A stretch of 64,000 bases of DNA, taken from the NCBI RefSeq assembly GCF_011040385.1, contig NZ_JAAIKB010000004.1, positions 398,353 through 462,352 of the forward strand. Direction: 5' to 3'. Each line of letters begins with the position of its first letter. The first letter of the stretch is position 1. Below are positions 18,430 to 27,134 of the stretch, in pieces. The notes beneath the pieces are model-generated. The model did no database searches. It saw nothing but the letters and a program-made list of their open reading frames with translations, and was not told where the DNA came from. Position numbers and translations under genes: made by a program. The stretch is from Falsiroseomonas algicola. Its GTDB lineage: Bacteria > Pseudomonadota > Alphaproteobacteria > Acetobacterales > Acetobacteraceae.

Positions 18430-19421
18430 GCCCGCCCAACCGCCACCGCCCCAACAGGAAGCCCAAGGGCAGGCCGCTCGATGGCTGGCTGATCGTGGAC
18501 AAGCCGTCGGGCATCGGCTCCACGGATGTCGTCAACAAGGTGAAGCGCGCCTTCCAGGCGCAGAAGGCGGGCCATGGCGGCACGCTCGATCCGCTGGCCA
18601 CCGGCCTGCTGCCGGTCGCCTTCGGCGCCGCGACCAAGACCGTCCCCTATGTGATGGACGGCACCAAGAGCTACCACTTCACCCTGAAGTTCGGGGAGGC
18701 GCGGGACACCGACGACGCCGATGGCAAGGTGACCGCCACCAGCGACGTCCGCCCCACGGATGCCGAGATCGAGGCCGTGCTGCCGCGCTTCCGCGGCGAC
18801 ATCATGCAGGTTCCGCCCGCCTATTCCGCCATCAAGATCGGCGGCGAGCGCGCCTATGACCTGGCTCGCGAGGGTCAGCTGGTGGAGATCGCGCCGCGCC
18901 CCGCGCGGATCGACCGCTTCGACCTGATCGCGCGGCCGGACATCGACACCGCCATCTTCCATGTCGAGAGCGGCAAAGGCGTCTATATGCGCTCCCTCGC
19001 GCGCGACGTGGCGCAGGCCGTGGGCTCGGTCGGCCATATCACAGCCCTGCGCCGGCTGCGGGTCGGACCCTTCCGGGAAGCGCATGCGATTTCCCTGGAC
19101 AGCCTGCTCGGAACCGGCGATACGCCGTCCCCTTCCCCGGACCTCCTTCTTCCCGTGACGACCGCGCTGGCCGACATCCCGGCACTGGCCGTCAATGGAG
19201 AGGAGGCCACCCGCCTCATGCAGGGCCAGGCGATCAGCCTGGTGGACCTGATGGGCAGGATTCCCCGCGAGGCGGACCCCGAAGGGGGCCTGCTGCGCGC
19301 GATGGCGGGGGAGCGTCTCCTCGGCCTGTGCCGGCTGGAAGGCGGTTGGATGCAGCCCGAGCGGCTGATCCAGCTCGGCCATCCCGACGGCCCTTGGATC
19401 CAGGTCAGGGACGAAGCTTAA
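18426..19421 (+). CDS. truB: tRNA pseudouridine(55) synthase
   Basis: 331 residues from a GTG overlapping the rbfA stop (GTGA). It converts U55 of tRNA to pseudouridine. The catalytic Asp is in [16 protein letters not shown], and [19 protein letters not shown] and [15 protein letters not shown] are further family motifs. A C-terminal region after 240 resembles the usual TruB C-terminal RNA-binding domain. Standard position between rbfA and rpsO. Confidence 0.95.
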   Translation: MSPPNRHRPNRKPKGRPLDGWLIVDKPSGIGSTDVVNKVKRAFQAQKAGHGGTLDPLATGLLPVAFGAATKTVPYVMDGTKSYHFTLKFGEARDTDDADGKVTATSDVRPTDAEIEAVLPRFRGDIMQVPPAYSAIKIGGERAYDLAREGQLVEIAPRPARIDRFDLIARPDIDTAIFHVESGKGVYMRSLARDVAQAVGSVGHITALRRLRVGPFREAHAISLDSLLGTGDTPSPSPDLLLPVTTALADIPALAVNGEEATRLMQGQAISLVDLMGRIPREADPEGGLLRAMAGERLLGLCRLEGGWMQPERLIQLGHPDGPWIQVRDEA

Positions 19422-19440
19422 CCCACACCTGGAAGGATCG

Positions 19441-19716
19441 ATGATGTCGACCATGACGGCAGAGGCCCGCGCGGCCCTGATCAAGGAATACGCCACCAAG
19501 CCGGGCGACACCGGCAGCCCGGAGGTCCAGGTCGCCCTGATCTCCGCGCGCGTCGCCATGCTGACGGAACACCTGAAGGCCCACCCGAAGGACTTCCACA
19601 GCCGGCGCGGCCTGCTGGTGCTGGTCGGCCAGCGCCGTGGCCTGCTGGACTATGTGAAGCGGAAGGATGTGAAGCGCTACGAGAGCCTGATCGGGCGCCT
19701 CGGCCTGCGCCGCTGA
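19441..19716 (+). CDS. rpsO: 30S ribosomal protein S15
   Basis: 91 residues. AAGGA lies 5 bases before the first ATG; further in-frame ATGs at 19444 and 19453 are possible. [19 protein letters not shown] and [24 protein letters not shown] are unmistakable S15 sequence. It binds the central domain of 16S rRNA. The usual downstream neighbour pnp is absent; a terminator follows instead. Confidence 0.97.
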   Translation: MMSTMTAEARAALIKEYATKPGDTGSPEVQVALISARVAMLTEHLKAHPKDFHSRRGLLVLVGQRRGLLDYVKRKDVKRYESLIGRLGLRR

Positions 19717-19769
19717 GTCGTGCCGTAAGGCGCGCGAACAGCAATTTCCGCCGCGAGGCGGGCATGAGA

Positions 19770-19802
19770 AAGGCCCGGGGAGGAAACTCCCCGGGCCTTT
19801 TT
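19770..19802 (+). terminator. Rho-independent terminator after rpsO
   Basis: AAGGCCCGGGGAG pairs perfectly with CTCCCCGGGCCTT (13 bp) around GAAA, followed by a T-run (19798-19802). Ends the rimP-rpsO operon. Confidence 0.92.
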
Positions 19803-19816
19803 CGTGGAAAGGAAAC

Positions 19817-19876
19817 GGGGAAGGCGCTGCCTTCCCCGGGCCCCATCCGCCAGGCCCGAGACGGGCCTGGACCGTC
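19817..19876 (+). repeat. Interspersed double-hairpin repeat, copy B
   Basis: Hairpin GGGGAAGG...CCTTCCCC, then CCCCATCCGCC, hairpin AGGCCCGAGACGGGCCT, then GGACCGTCAT. Nearly identical in reverse orientation to 60562-60626. It lies between the rpsO terminator and the csbD stop. Confidence 0.75.
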
Positions 19877-19881
19877 ATCGG

Positions 19882-20076
19882 TCAGACGCGGTCCTTGCCG
19901 TCAACGGCATCGCGCGCCGCATCCTTGGCGCCGCCCACGGCGCTCTGCGCCTTGCCCTTCGCCTTGTCGGCCATGCCCTCGGCCTGCAGCTTCGCGTCGC
20001 CGGTCAGCTCACCGACGCCCTGCTTGATGCTGCCCTTCACCTGGTTGCCGGCACCGGCGATACGATCCTTGTCCAT
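19882..20076 (-). CDS. CsbD-family stress-response protein
   Basis: 64 residues from the ATG at 20076 (AGAGGAG about 10 bases upstream). MDKDRIAGAGNQVKGSIKQGVGELTGD and the following Ala/Lys-rich helices are typical CsbD. The small, hydrophilic, probably disordered proteins accumulate in general stress; the biochemical role is unknown. A perfect EcfG-type promoter lies upstream, consistent with general stress regulation. Confidence 0.9.
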   Translation of the reverse strand: MDKDRIAGAGNQVKGSIKQGVGELTGDAKLQAEGMADKAKGKAQSAVGGAKDAARDAVDGKDRV

Positions 20077-20124
20077 GGTCGCGTTCTCCTCTTGCCCGAC
20101 CACGATGGCCGGTTCGGGGGCAAA

Positions 20125-20149
20125 AACGCGCGTTGAAGCGGGCGGTTCC
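20125..20149 (-). promoter_or_regulatory. Candidate EcfG (general stress sigma) promoter of csbD
   Basis: On the minus strand GGAAC, 16 bases, CGTT: the exact alphaproteobacterial EcfG consensus. It lies 49 bases upstream of the csbD start codon. Confidence 0.75.
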
Positions 20150-20160
20150 GGCGTTACAAA

Positions 20161-21507
20161 TCAACCACCAGGAGGCAAGCTGGCGATGGCGGCATCAACC
20201 GCATCGCCGAAGCGCGCAACGATCGCCTCGATATCCGCCGCCGTCGCGATGTAGGGCGGCGAGAGGATGACATGGTCGCCCCGCTTGCCGTCGATCGTGC
20301 CGGCCATGGGGTAGCAGGCGAGGCCCCTCTCATAGGCCTCCCGCTTGATGCGCTCGTTCAGCTTGAGCGCGGGGTCGAAGACCGCCTTGCTGGCGCGGTC
20401 GGCGACGAACTCCGCGCACCAGAACAGCCCGCGGCCGCGGATGTCGCCGACATGGCGATGGTTGCCGAGCCGCTCCGTCAGCCGCTGTTCTAGCAGCGCG
20501 CCCATGGCGCGGACGTTGTCGAGCAGCCCCTCCTCCCGGATCACCTGCTGCACGGCCAGCGCGGCGGCGCTGGCGATGGGATGCGCCTGGTAGGTGTGGC
20601 CATGCATGAAGCCGCCGGAGCCATCCCGCAGCGCCTCGATGATGCGCCCGCCGATCATGATGCCGCCGATCGGCTGGTAGCCCCCGCCGAGACCCTTGGC
20701 GACGACCTGGATGTCAGGGGGCACGCCCTCCTGCTCCCACGCATGCATGGTGCCGGTGCGGCCCATGCCTGACATCACCTCGTCCAATATGAGCAGCGCG
20801 CCGTGGCGGTCGCAGATGGCACGGACGGCCTGGAAATAGCCGGGCAGCGCCGCGACGCAGCCGAGCGTGGCGCCCACCACCGGCTCCGCGATGAAGGCGG
20901 CGACGGTATCGGGGCCGAGCGTCTGGAACTCCGCCTCCAGCTCCGCCGCCAGGCGCGCGACATACTGCGCATCGCTCTCATCGTCGCGCCGGTCGCGATA
21001 GGCGTAGCAGGGCGAGACGTGGTGGAAGGCGTCCGACAGGATCGGCTGGTAGATCGCGCGCCGCATCATGTTCCCCCCGGCCGCCAGCGCGCCGAGGGTG
21101 TTGCCGTGGTAGCTCTGCCGCCGCGCGATGAACTTTCTTCGGTTCGGCTGGCCGATCTCGACGAAATACTGGCGCGCCAGCTTCAGCGCGGCCTCGACGC
21201 CTTCGGAGCCTGACGAGCACAGGTACAAATGGGTCAGGCCGCCCGGCTCGCCTTCCAGCACCAGGTCCGCCAGCTGCTCCGCGGGCTCGCAGGAATAGAG
21301 GGCGGTGTGCGCGTAGCTCAGGCGGTCCATCTGCGCTCGCATCGCCTCCAGCACGCGGGGATGACCATGGCCGAGGCACGCGACGGCGGCGCCGCCGGAG
21401 CCGTCGATGACGGCGCGGCCGTTGGAATCGTGGATGAACATCCCCTGCCCCGTCAGGGCCAGCGGCGGATCGACGCGCAGATTGCGCTGGAGGAGGCGGG
21501 AACGCAT
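20161..21507 (-). CDS. Class III PLP-dependent aminotransferase
   Basis: 448 residues from the ATG at 21507. Class III aminotransferase features: CSSGSEGVEAALKLAR, QSYHGNTLGAL, LLILDEVMSGMGRTG, and the PLP lysine in VVAKGLGGGYQPIGG (Lys271). HGHTYQAHPIASAAAL matches the C-terminal side of the active site. Such enzymes use omega-amino acids, diamines or beta-alanine; the substrate here is unknown. Last gene of the rmuC-nupC-RidA group, 32 bases after the membrane protein. Confidence 0.9.
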   Translation of the reverse strand: MRSRLLQRNLRVDPPLALTGQGMFIHDSNGRAVIDGSGGAAVACLGHGHPRVLEAMRAQMDRLSYAHTALYSCEPAEQLADLVLEGEPGGLTHLYLCSSGSEGVEAALKLARQYFVEIGQPNRRKFIARRQSYHGNTLGALAAGGNMMRRAIYQPILSDAFHHVSPCYAYRDRRDDESDAQYVARLAAELEAEFQTLGPDTVAAFIAEPVVGATLGCVAALPGYFQAVRAICDRHGALLILDEVMSGMGRTGTMHAWEQEGVPPDIQVVAKGLGGGYQPIGGIMIGGRIIEALRDGSGGFMHGHTYQAHPIASAAALAVQQVIREEGLLDNVRAMGALLEQRLTERLGNHRHVGDIRGRGLFWCAEFVADRASKAVFDPALKLNERIKREAYERGLACYPMAGTIDGKRGDHVILSPPYIATAADIEAIVARFGDAVDAAIASLPPGG

Positions 21508-21539
21508 GGCGGCATGTGACGCCGCGCAGCCGCCAGGCG

Positions 21540-22646
21540 TCAAGCCGACCGGGCTTGCGACTCCCATACCACGAAGAACGCCGCCTGCGCGGCCTGGGGA
21601 TCACGGAGGCCCGTCAGGCCCAGGCGGACGGGCCGGCCATTCTCGACATCCACGTCCCACAGATGCTCGAGGATCAGACCACCCCCTGGATAGGCACCAC
21701 GAAGGCTCACGCTGGCGATGGCGCCGATCGGCCAGGCCCAGAAGACGCCCACAAGCGGTGCGCGGCTGGGGGCCAGGACGCGGCGGTCAGTGATGGCGTA
21801 GGCGCCCCGCCGCGCCCGCAGCCACACCATGAAGGGGGTCAGCAGGAGAAAGGCAGCAAAGACCAGGGCGGAAGGGTCGGCCGTCCCGCCACCGCGGAGT
21901 TCCGCCAGCAGCGGCGCGGCCATGAGCAGGCCGAGGAGCGATACGGGCGCGCTCGACCACAGCAGCGCGCCACCGATCGGCCGGGCTGCCCAGATCACGC
22001 GCTCCCCAGGCTGGAGCCTGTCCTGCAGCGGCGCGACGGCCGAGGGATCGGGTGACACCGCCGGACCACCTGGCTGCAACGACCGCGGCGCGGCGCGCAG
22101 CGCCTCGATCGCGTCGCGCGCGGCGGCGGCGGCCTCGAAAATGCAGGATATCTCCGCCAGCGGGTGGGCACCTCGGTCGCCGTCATCCGAGGGAAGGCGA
22201 CGCAGCAGGCGCAGCGTTGCGAGAGGGCGATCGTCAGAGTGCACGGCAATGCTGGCGATGCGGTCCGCCGGCACTGTCGTGACGCCACCCAGCCAGGACC
22301 AGCGATGAACCTGGATCACGCGCTGGTCGGTCACGGCCGTCAGGGGCCAGCGCGCCGCCAGCAACGCGATGGGGAACAGGGACATCAAGCCGATGCCGAA
22401 CAGCAGGGGCAGCAGCGTGACCAGAAGCTGCGCGAGCGGATCCTGGACCGGGACGTCATTGATGGTGACGCCACCATGACGGCCAGTGACGATCCTGGTG
22501 ACCATGACACAGGTAATGAAGGCGCCAAAGGCGACGATGACCCAGCCGATCACGCCGATGCCACCACCACCGGCGGGAGCCCCGTGCCATCGCACCGTCT
22601 CGCCGGGCAGCAGCACGCGGCGGAGTTCCTCCGGCAGCGGCGTCAC
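21540..22646 (-). CDS. Membrane protein with two PH-like (YdbT/bPH2-type) units, paralog 1
   Basis: 368 residues from a GTG overlapping the RidA stop. Two similar halves each begin with a LxPGExxxWxA/GxP motif (LLPGETVRWHGAP; LQPGERVIWAARP), continue through two TM segments and reach a TDxRV motif (AVTDQRVIQVH; AITDRRVLAPS). This is the layout of bacterial PH-like membrane proteins, whose role is not well known. It is paralogous to the gene at 23020-24150. Confidence 0.65.
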   Translation of the reverse strand: MTPLPEELRRVLLPGETVRWHGAPAGGGGIGVIGWVIVAFGAFITCVMVTRIVTGRHGGVTINDVPVQDPLAQLLVTLLPLLFGIGLMSLFPIALLAARWPLTAVTDQRVIQVHRWSWLGGVTTVPADRIASIAVHSDDRPLATLRLLRRLPSDDGDRGAHPLAEISCIFEAAAAARDAIEALRAAPRSLQPGGPAVSPDPSAVAPLQDRLQPGERVIWAARPIGGALLWSSAPVSLLGLLMAAPLLAELRGGGTADPSALVFAAFLLLTPFMVWLRARRGAYAITDRRVLAPSRAPLVGVFWAWPIGAIASVSLRGAYPGGGLILEHLWDVDVENGRPVRLGLTGLRDPQAAQAAFFVVWESQARSA

Positions 22647-23023
22647 GCACCGGCCAGGGCGATGCAGGAGAAGGCGACGCGCGCCTCGGTCGGCACGCCG
22701 AAGCGGGCGGTGTGACGCGCGGGCAGGCCGTTCGGGAAGTGCTTCACATATTCCGCGTTGAGCGCGGCGTAGTCGGCGGGGTCGGTGATCAGCATTGTCA
22801 CCTGCACCACGCGGTCGAGGCTGGACCCGGCCTCCGCCAGGATGCGCGCCACCTCGGCCAGCGCGTTCCGCACCTCCTCCGCCGGCGTCGCGCCGCGATG
22901 CACCCCGCGGGCGGGGTCATGCGGCGCGGAATGGCCGGAGACGAAGACCAGGCCGCCGGCGCGCGTGGCGCGGCTGAAGGGGCGCGGGCTGCCGGGTTCG
23001 GGCTGTTCGATAAAGGAGATCAT
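22643..23023 (-). CDS. RidA-family (YjgF/YER057c/UK114) protein
   Basis: 126 residues overlapping both neighbours by 4 bases. RidA enzymes hydrolyse reactive enamines/imines made by PLP enzymes. Visible: AGGLVFVSGHSAP, NALAEVARILAEAGSSLDRVVQVTMLI and the substrate-binding Arg in LPARHTARFGV. The usual C-terminal EIEAIA is replaced by AFSCIALA, so it may be a non-archetypal Rid subfamily. A PLP aminotransferase in the same operon fits the family role. Confidence 0.85.
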   Translation of the reverse strand: MISFIEQPEPGSPRPFSRATRAGGLVFVSGHSAPHDPARGVHRGATPAEEVRNALAEVARILAEAGSSLDRVVQVTMLITDPADYAALNAEYVKHFPNGLPARHTARFGVPTEARVAFSCIALAGA

Positions 23024-24150
23024 GCCAGGGCATCCTGGCGCGATCGCGCGGCCTCGTCACGCCTTGGTCCGTCGAGCGCCACGAACAGCGCGGCCTCGGC
23101 CGCCGCGGCATCGGGCAGGGCGCGCAGCACCAGCCTGGCGGGATGGCCATCATGATCCGGCCGCCGCCCGTCGCGCAGCGCCAGGCTGCCGCTGCGCCCC
23201 TTTGGCGGGCTTCGATGGATGCTCTCGATCGCCGCCAGCGGCCACGCCACCTCGCCCGTCCGACGCTTCCGCCGCTGCTGGATGATGACGCGCTCCGTCG
23301 TGATAGCGAAGACGAGGCGAGCCGCGTCACGCCAGGCCAGGACGGGCCCGGCGGCCACGACGGCGGCGAGGATGAGCATGAAGGGATCGAAAACCGACCC
23401 CGTGAGGAAGGCGACGACGAAGGGCGCGAGGAACAGCGCCATCACAAGGGCAGGCACCAGCGCACCCAGCGCATAGCGCGCCCGGTCGGGCTCCGCCGCC
23501 CAGACAAGCCGCTCGCCAGGCCGCAGGCTCCAGTGCAGGGACGCAGCCAGGCCCTCTGGCCGGACGATGGCGGCAGGCCGGTGGCCGATGAGCGCGCGAG
23601 GCGCCGCGACCAGCCCATTGATGGCGGCCTGCGCGCCGATGTCGTCGCGGATCTCGGAGAACTCCACCAGCCATTCAACCGCCCTGTCCCGCTTCTGCCG
23701 CGGCTTCGCGCGCAGGATCAGCAGGCGGCCGATGGCATCGGCGCTCGGCTTGTCCGGCCGCTCCGTGCCCCAGATGCTCCGGGGCGGAAAGCTCTGCACG
23801 CTCGGCGGAAGGCCGATGCCAGCCAGCACCAGAACGCGGCGATCGGTGACGGCGTAGATGGTGCTGAGCCGCCGCAGTACCCTGTACGGAAAGAACAGGG
23901 TCGTCGCCGTCGCGACGGCCATGAACAGCAGCCGCATCGTCCACCGCGTCGCCGGATCATGGACGGGCACGTCGTTCATCGTCATCGCGGCGGTGCCACC
24001 CGACCTGGCGATGAGCAGCAGCAGCAGAAGGCCGAACAGCGACACGAAAACAGTCCAGCCGATCCCCGCGATCGGATGGGGACGGCCGTGCCACAGGACC
24101 TCCTCCCCCGCCAGCAGCGCCTGGCGGAGCGCGGCCGGTGGCTCCGTCAC
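23020..24150 (-). CDS. Membrane protein with two PH-like (YdbT/bPH2-type) units, paralog 2
   Basis: 376 residues from a GTG that overlaps the nupC stop (GTGA). Same double-unit layout as paralog 1: LLAGEEVLWHGRP plus AVTDRRVLVLA, then LRPGERLVWAAEP plus AITTERVIIQQ, with paired TM segments in each half. Both paralogs even share a MNDVPVHDP/INDVPVQDP loop after the first TM. They flank RidA, so a tandem duplication interrupted by or built around RidA is likely. Function unknown. Confidence 0.65.
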   Translation of the reverse strand: MTEPPAALRQALLAGEEVLWHGRPHPIAGIGWTVFVSLFGLLLLLLIARSGGTAAMTMNDVPVHDPATRWTMRLLFMAVATATTLFFPYRVLRRLSTIYAVTDRRVLVLAGIGLPPSVQSFPPRSIWGTERPDKPSADAIGRLLILRAKPRQKRDRAVEWLVEFSEIRDDIGAQAAINGLVAAPRALIGHRPAAIVRPEGLAASLHWSLRPGERLVWAAEPDRARYALGALVPALVMALFLAPFVVAFLTGSVFDPFMLILAAVVAAGPVLAWRDAARLVFAITTERVIIQQRRKRRTGEVAWPLAAIESIHRSPPKGRSGSLALRDGRRPDHDGHPARLVLRALPDAAAAEAALFVALDGPRRDEAARSRQDALA

Positions 24151-25397
24151 GGCGCCACCAGCATCCCCACCACGGCCCCCGTCATGCAACAGGCGATGAA
24201 GGCCGCGACCAGCGATGGCAGCCCCAGCCGCACGATATCCGCCCGGCGTTCCGGCACCATCGCCGTCATGCCCCCCAGCATGATGCCGACGGAGCCGAAG
24301 CTGGTGAAGCCGCACAGCGCATAGGTCAGGATCAGGCGCGACCGCGCATCCAGCCCCTGCCCGCCACTCGTCGCGAGCTGGAGATAGGAGACGAATTCGT
24401 TCACGACGACCTTGATGCCGAGCGACTGCGCGACGGTCGGGACGTGGTCCAGCGGCACGCCCATGGCGAAGGCGACGGGCCAGAACAGCCAGCCGGCGAT
24501 CACCTGCAGGGTCAGGCCCGTGATGGGCTCCACCACCATGTTCACCAGCGCCACCAGCGCCACGAAGACGATCAGCATGGCCATGATGCCGAACAGCAAT
24601 TGCAGCCCGTCCATCGTGCCGCGGACCACCGCCTCCATCGCGCTGTCATAGAGGCGGGGCGCGTCGGCGGCCTCGGCCTCGTCCGGCACCTCCCCCGGCC
24701 TTGGCGGGATCATCAGCAGGGCGGCCACGATGGATGCCGGCGCGGCCACCAGGGACGCCACCAGCAACTGCCCCGCCGCATCCGGCACCACGGGCGCGAT
24801 CATCAGCGCATAGACCACCAGCATGTTGCCGCTGATGGTGGCGAGCCCCGCCGTCATCACCACGAACATCTCGCTGGTCGTCAGCCGTGCCAGCCAGGGG
24901 CGGATCAGCAGCGGCGCCTCCACCATGCCGACGAAGACATTGGCGGCGACGGAAAAGCCGGTGGCGCCACCGATGCCGAGGGTGCGCGTCAGCACCCGCG
25001 CCATCCCCGCCACCACCACCGGCAGGATGCGCCAGTGGTAGAAGAGGGCGGAGAGCGCGCCGACCACCAGCACCAGCGGCAGGCCCTGGAAGAACAGGAT
25101 GAAGCCGGCGCCGGGGAAGGGTTCTGCGAAGGGCAGCGGCCCGCCGCCGAGATAGCCGAAGACGAGCGAGGTGCCCTGCCGTGTCGCGGCCGCCAGCGCA
25201 TCGACGACGCGGCCGAGCAGCGCGAAGGCCTCGCGCAGCGGCGGGATGTGCAGCAGCGCCGCCGCCAGCACGATCTGCAGCGCGAGGCCCGCCAGGATCA
25301 CCCGCCACGGCACGCCGCGCCGGCACCCGCCCAGCACCCAGGCGAGCAGCGCGAGCGCCAGCAGCCCGACGCCTGATTGGATCTGCAAGGCACTCAT
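24147..25397 (-). CDS. nupC: Concentrative nucleoside transporter (NupC/CNT family)
   Basis: 416 residues, the usual CNT length, with about ten membrane segments. It imports nucleosides with protons or sodium. GATGFSVAANVFVGMVEAPLLIRPWL and LTTSEMFVVMTAGLATISGNMLVVYA are the substrate-site motifs, with LTYALCGFTSFGSVGIMLGGM near the end. It overlaps rmuC upstream (ATGA) and the PH-like gene downstream (GTGA). Confidence 0.93.
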   Translation of the reverse strand: MSALQIQSGVGLLALALLAWVLGGCRRGVPWRVILAGLALQIVLAAALLHIPPLREAFALLGRVVDALAAATRQGTSLVFGYLGGGPLPFAEPFPGAGFILFFQGLPLVLVVGALSALFYHWRILPVVVAGMARVLTRTLGIGGATGFSVAANVFVGMVEAPLLIRPWLARLTTSEMFVVMTAGLATISGNMLVVYALMIAPVVPDAAGQLLVASLVAAPASIVAALLMIPPRPGEVPDEAEAADAPRLYDSAMEAVVRGTMDGLQLLFGIMAMLIVFVALVALVNMVVEPITGLTLQVIAGWLFWPVAFAMGVPLDHVPTVAQSLGIKVVVNEFVSYLQLATSGGQGLDARSRLILTYALCGFTSFGSVGIMLGGMTAMVPERRADIVRLGLPSLVAAFIACCMTGAVVGMLVAP

Positions 25398-26422
25398 TCC
25401 GCGGCCTTTCGGGGAATCTCGTCGGGGATGTCGAGGGCGCGGATCGCGTCGCCGCGGCGGGCGATCTTCTCCGCCGTCACCTCGATATCGCGCATGTCCT
25501 GCGCCATGGCGGCGTAGTGGCCGCGCAGCGCGCCGACGCGGCGTTCAAGGCGCGAAGTCTCCTCCGCCAGTGCCTCCACCTGCTGGCGGATGCGCCGCGC
25601 CTCGTCCTGCAGCCGCGCGTCGCGCAGCAGGCCGCGCATGGTGTTGAGCACGGCCCAGAAGGAGGAGGGACCCACGATGTGCACGCCGCGCCGCGCGGCG
25701 TCCGCGAAGAGGTCGCCGTGGTTCGCGAGAAGCGCCGCGTGGATCGCTTCGGACGGCAGGAACATCAGCGCGCCCTCCGCCGTCTCCCCGGGGATCAGGT
25801 ATTTGCGCGCGATATCGTCCACGTGCCGGCGGATGTCGGCGGCGAAGCGCCGGGCAGCGAGGTTGCGCGCCGCGGCGTCCGGCGCCTCCTGCATCGCGGC
25901 CCAGGCTTCCAGCGGGAACTTGCTGTCCACCGCGATCGGGCCCGGCGGGAAGGGCAGGCGGATCAGGCAGTCGCAGCGCGTGCCGTTGGACAGGGTGTGC
26001 TGCCAGGCGAAGCCCGAGGGCGGCAGCCGGTCCTGCACCAGTTCCCGCAGCTGCACCTCGCCCAGTGCCCCGCGCGCCTGCTTGTTGCCGAGCACGGCGG
26101 CGAGCGAGGTGACCTGCCCGCCCAGCGCCTCGATGTTCTGCCGCGCACTGTCGATGACGGAGAGCCGCTGCTGGATGGCACTCGCGGTCGCCTGGGTGCG
26201 TTCGGCGGCGACGTCGAGCCGCTGGCCGAGCGCCCTCTCCTGCTCCCGCAGCCTTTCATCGGTGCGGGCGGCCAGGCGTTCCTGCGCGGCGGTGATGGCA
26301 TCGAGGGTCGCGGCAATGCGGTCCATGCGCTCCGCCGCGCGGCCGCGCAGCGCCAGCATCAGCAGCAGCGCCGCGAGCGCGGCGACGCCGGCGATCAGCG
26401 CGATGGGCAGCCAGTCCGGCAC
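25394..26422 (-). CDS. rmuC: DNA recombination protein RmuC homolog
   Basis: 342 residues from a GTG. One N-terminal TM segment (about 5-25), a coiled coil (35-120), then the RmuC nuclease-like domain: GALGEVQLRELVQDRLP, DSKFPLEAW, YLIPGETAEGALMFLPSEAIH and VGPSSFWAVLNTM. RmuC proteins limit rearrangements at repeats; mechanism is unclear. Promoter-proximal gene of the coupled group. Confidence 0.93.
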   Translation of the reverse strand: MPDWLPIALIAGVAALAALLLMLALRGRAAERMDRIAATLDAITAAQERLAARTDERLREQERALGQRLDVAAERTQATASAIQQRLSVIDSARQNIEALGGQVTSLAAVLGNKQARGALGEVQLRELVQDRLPPSGFAWQHTLSNGTRCDCLIRLPFPPGPIAVDSKFPLEAWAAMQEAPDAAARNLAARRFAADIRRHVDDIARKYLIPGETAEGALMFLPSEAIHAALLANHGDLFADAARRGVHIVGPSSFWAVLNTMRGLLRDARLQDEARRIRQQVEALAEETSRLERRVGALRGHYAAMAQDMRDIEVTAEKIARRGDAIRALDIPDEIPRKAAE

Positions 26423-26462
26423 GGGATCCCCTCGATTCGGGCGTGCCAGTCTCGCATGCCGG

Positions 26463-27071
26463 TCACGCCGGCAGGAATCGTCCTTCGCGGTCCATCAGCA
26501 CCAGCCGGCCGGTGGCGACGCCGAAATGCGCGCCGTGCAGCGCCAAGCGCCCGCCTGCCACCGCCTCCGCCACCCAGGGGAAGGTCATGAGGTTGGCGAT
26601 GGAGATGCGCACGGCCTCATGCTCGCAGGCCTCCTGCGCAGCCTCCGGCGTGTCGCAGGACAGGCCCGCGAGGCGCGCCCGGGCGGCGATGTTGATCCAG
26701 CCCGCGATGAAGTCCCCGGCTTCCGGCGGCACGCCTTCCCGCAGCGCGCGGATGCCGCCGCAAAGCGCATGGCCCATCACCACCAGGTCCCGCACCTGCA
26801 GCACGCGCACCGCGAATTCCACCGCGGCACTGGTGCCGTGGAAGGCGGCGTCCGGCATGTAGGGCGGCACGAGGTTGGCCACGTTGCGGACGATGAACAA
26901 CTCCCCGGGCCCGGCCGAGAAGATCATCTGCGGGTCCACGCGGCTGTCGGAGCAGGCGATGATCATGGTGCGCGGGCGCTGGCCCTGCGCGGCCAACTCC
27001 TCGAACCGCGCGCGCTGCTGGGGCCAGGTATCCTCCCGGAACCGGTGGTAGCCATCGAGGAGGCGCTGCAT
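26463..27071 (-). CDS. Beta-class carbonic anhydrase
   Basis: 202 residues from the ATG giving [11 protein letters not shown]. It interconverts CO2 and bicarbonate. The zinc ligands are Cys40 in ACSDSRVDP, with the Asp42-Arg44 dyad, and His101 and Cys104 in [18 protein letters not shown] and [10 protein letters not shown] are also family signatures. Stand-alone, 41 bases from rmuC. Confidence 0.95.
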   Translation of the reverse strand: MQRLLDGYHRFREDTWPQQRARFEELAAQGQRPRTMIIACSDSRVDPQMIFSAGPGELFIVRNVANLVPPYMPDAAFHGTSAAVEFAVRVLQVRDLVVMGHALCGGIRALREGVPPEAGDFIAGWINIAARARLAGLSCDTPEAAQEACEHEAVRISIANLMTFPWVAEAVAGGRLALHGAHFGVATGRLVLMDREGRFLPA

Positions 27072-27134
27072 CCCGCAATCCCTGCTGCTGATCCCCCCGG
27101 TTGGGAATCCCCGTCGCATGACGGGGACGGGTGA

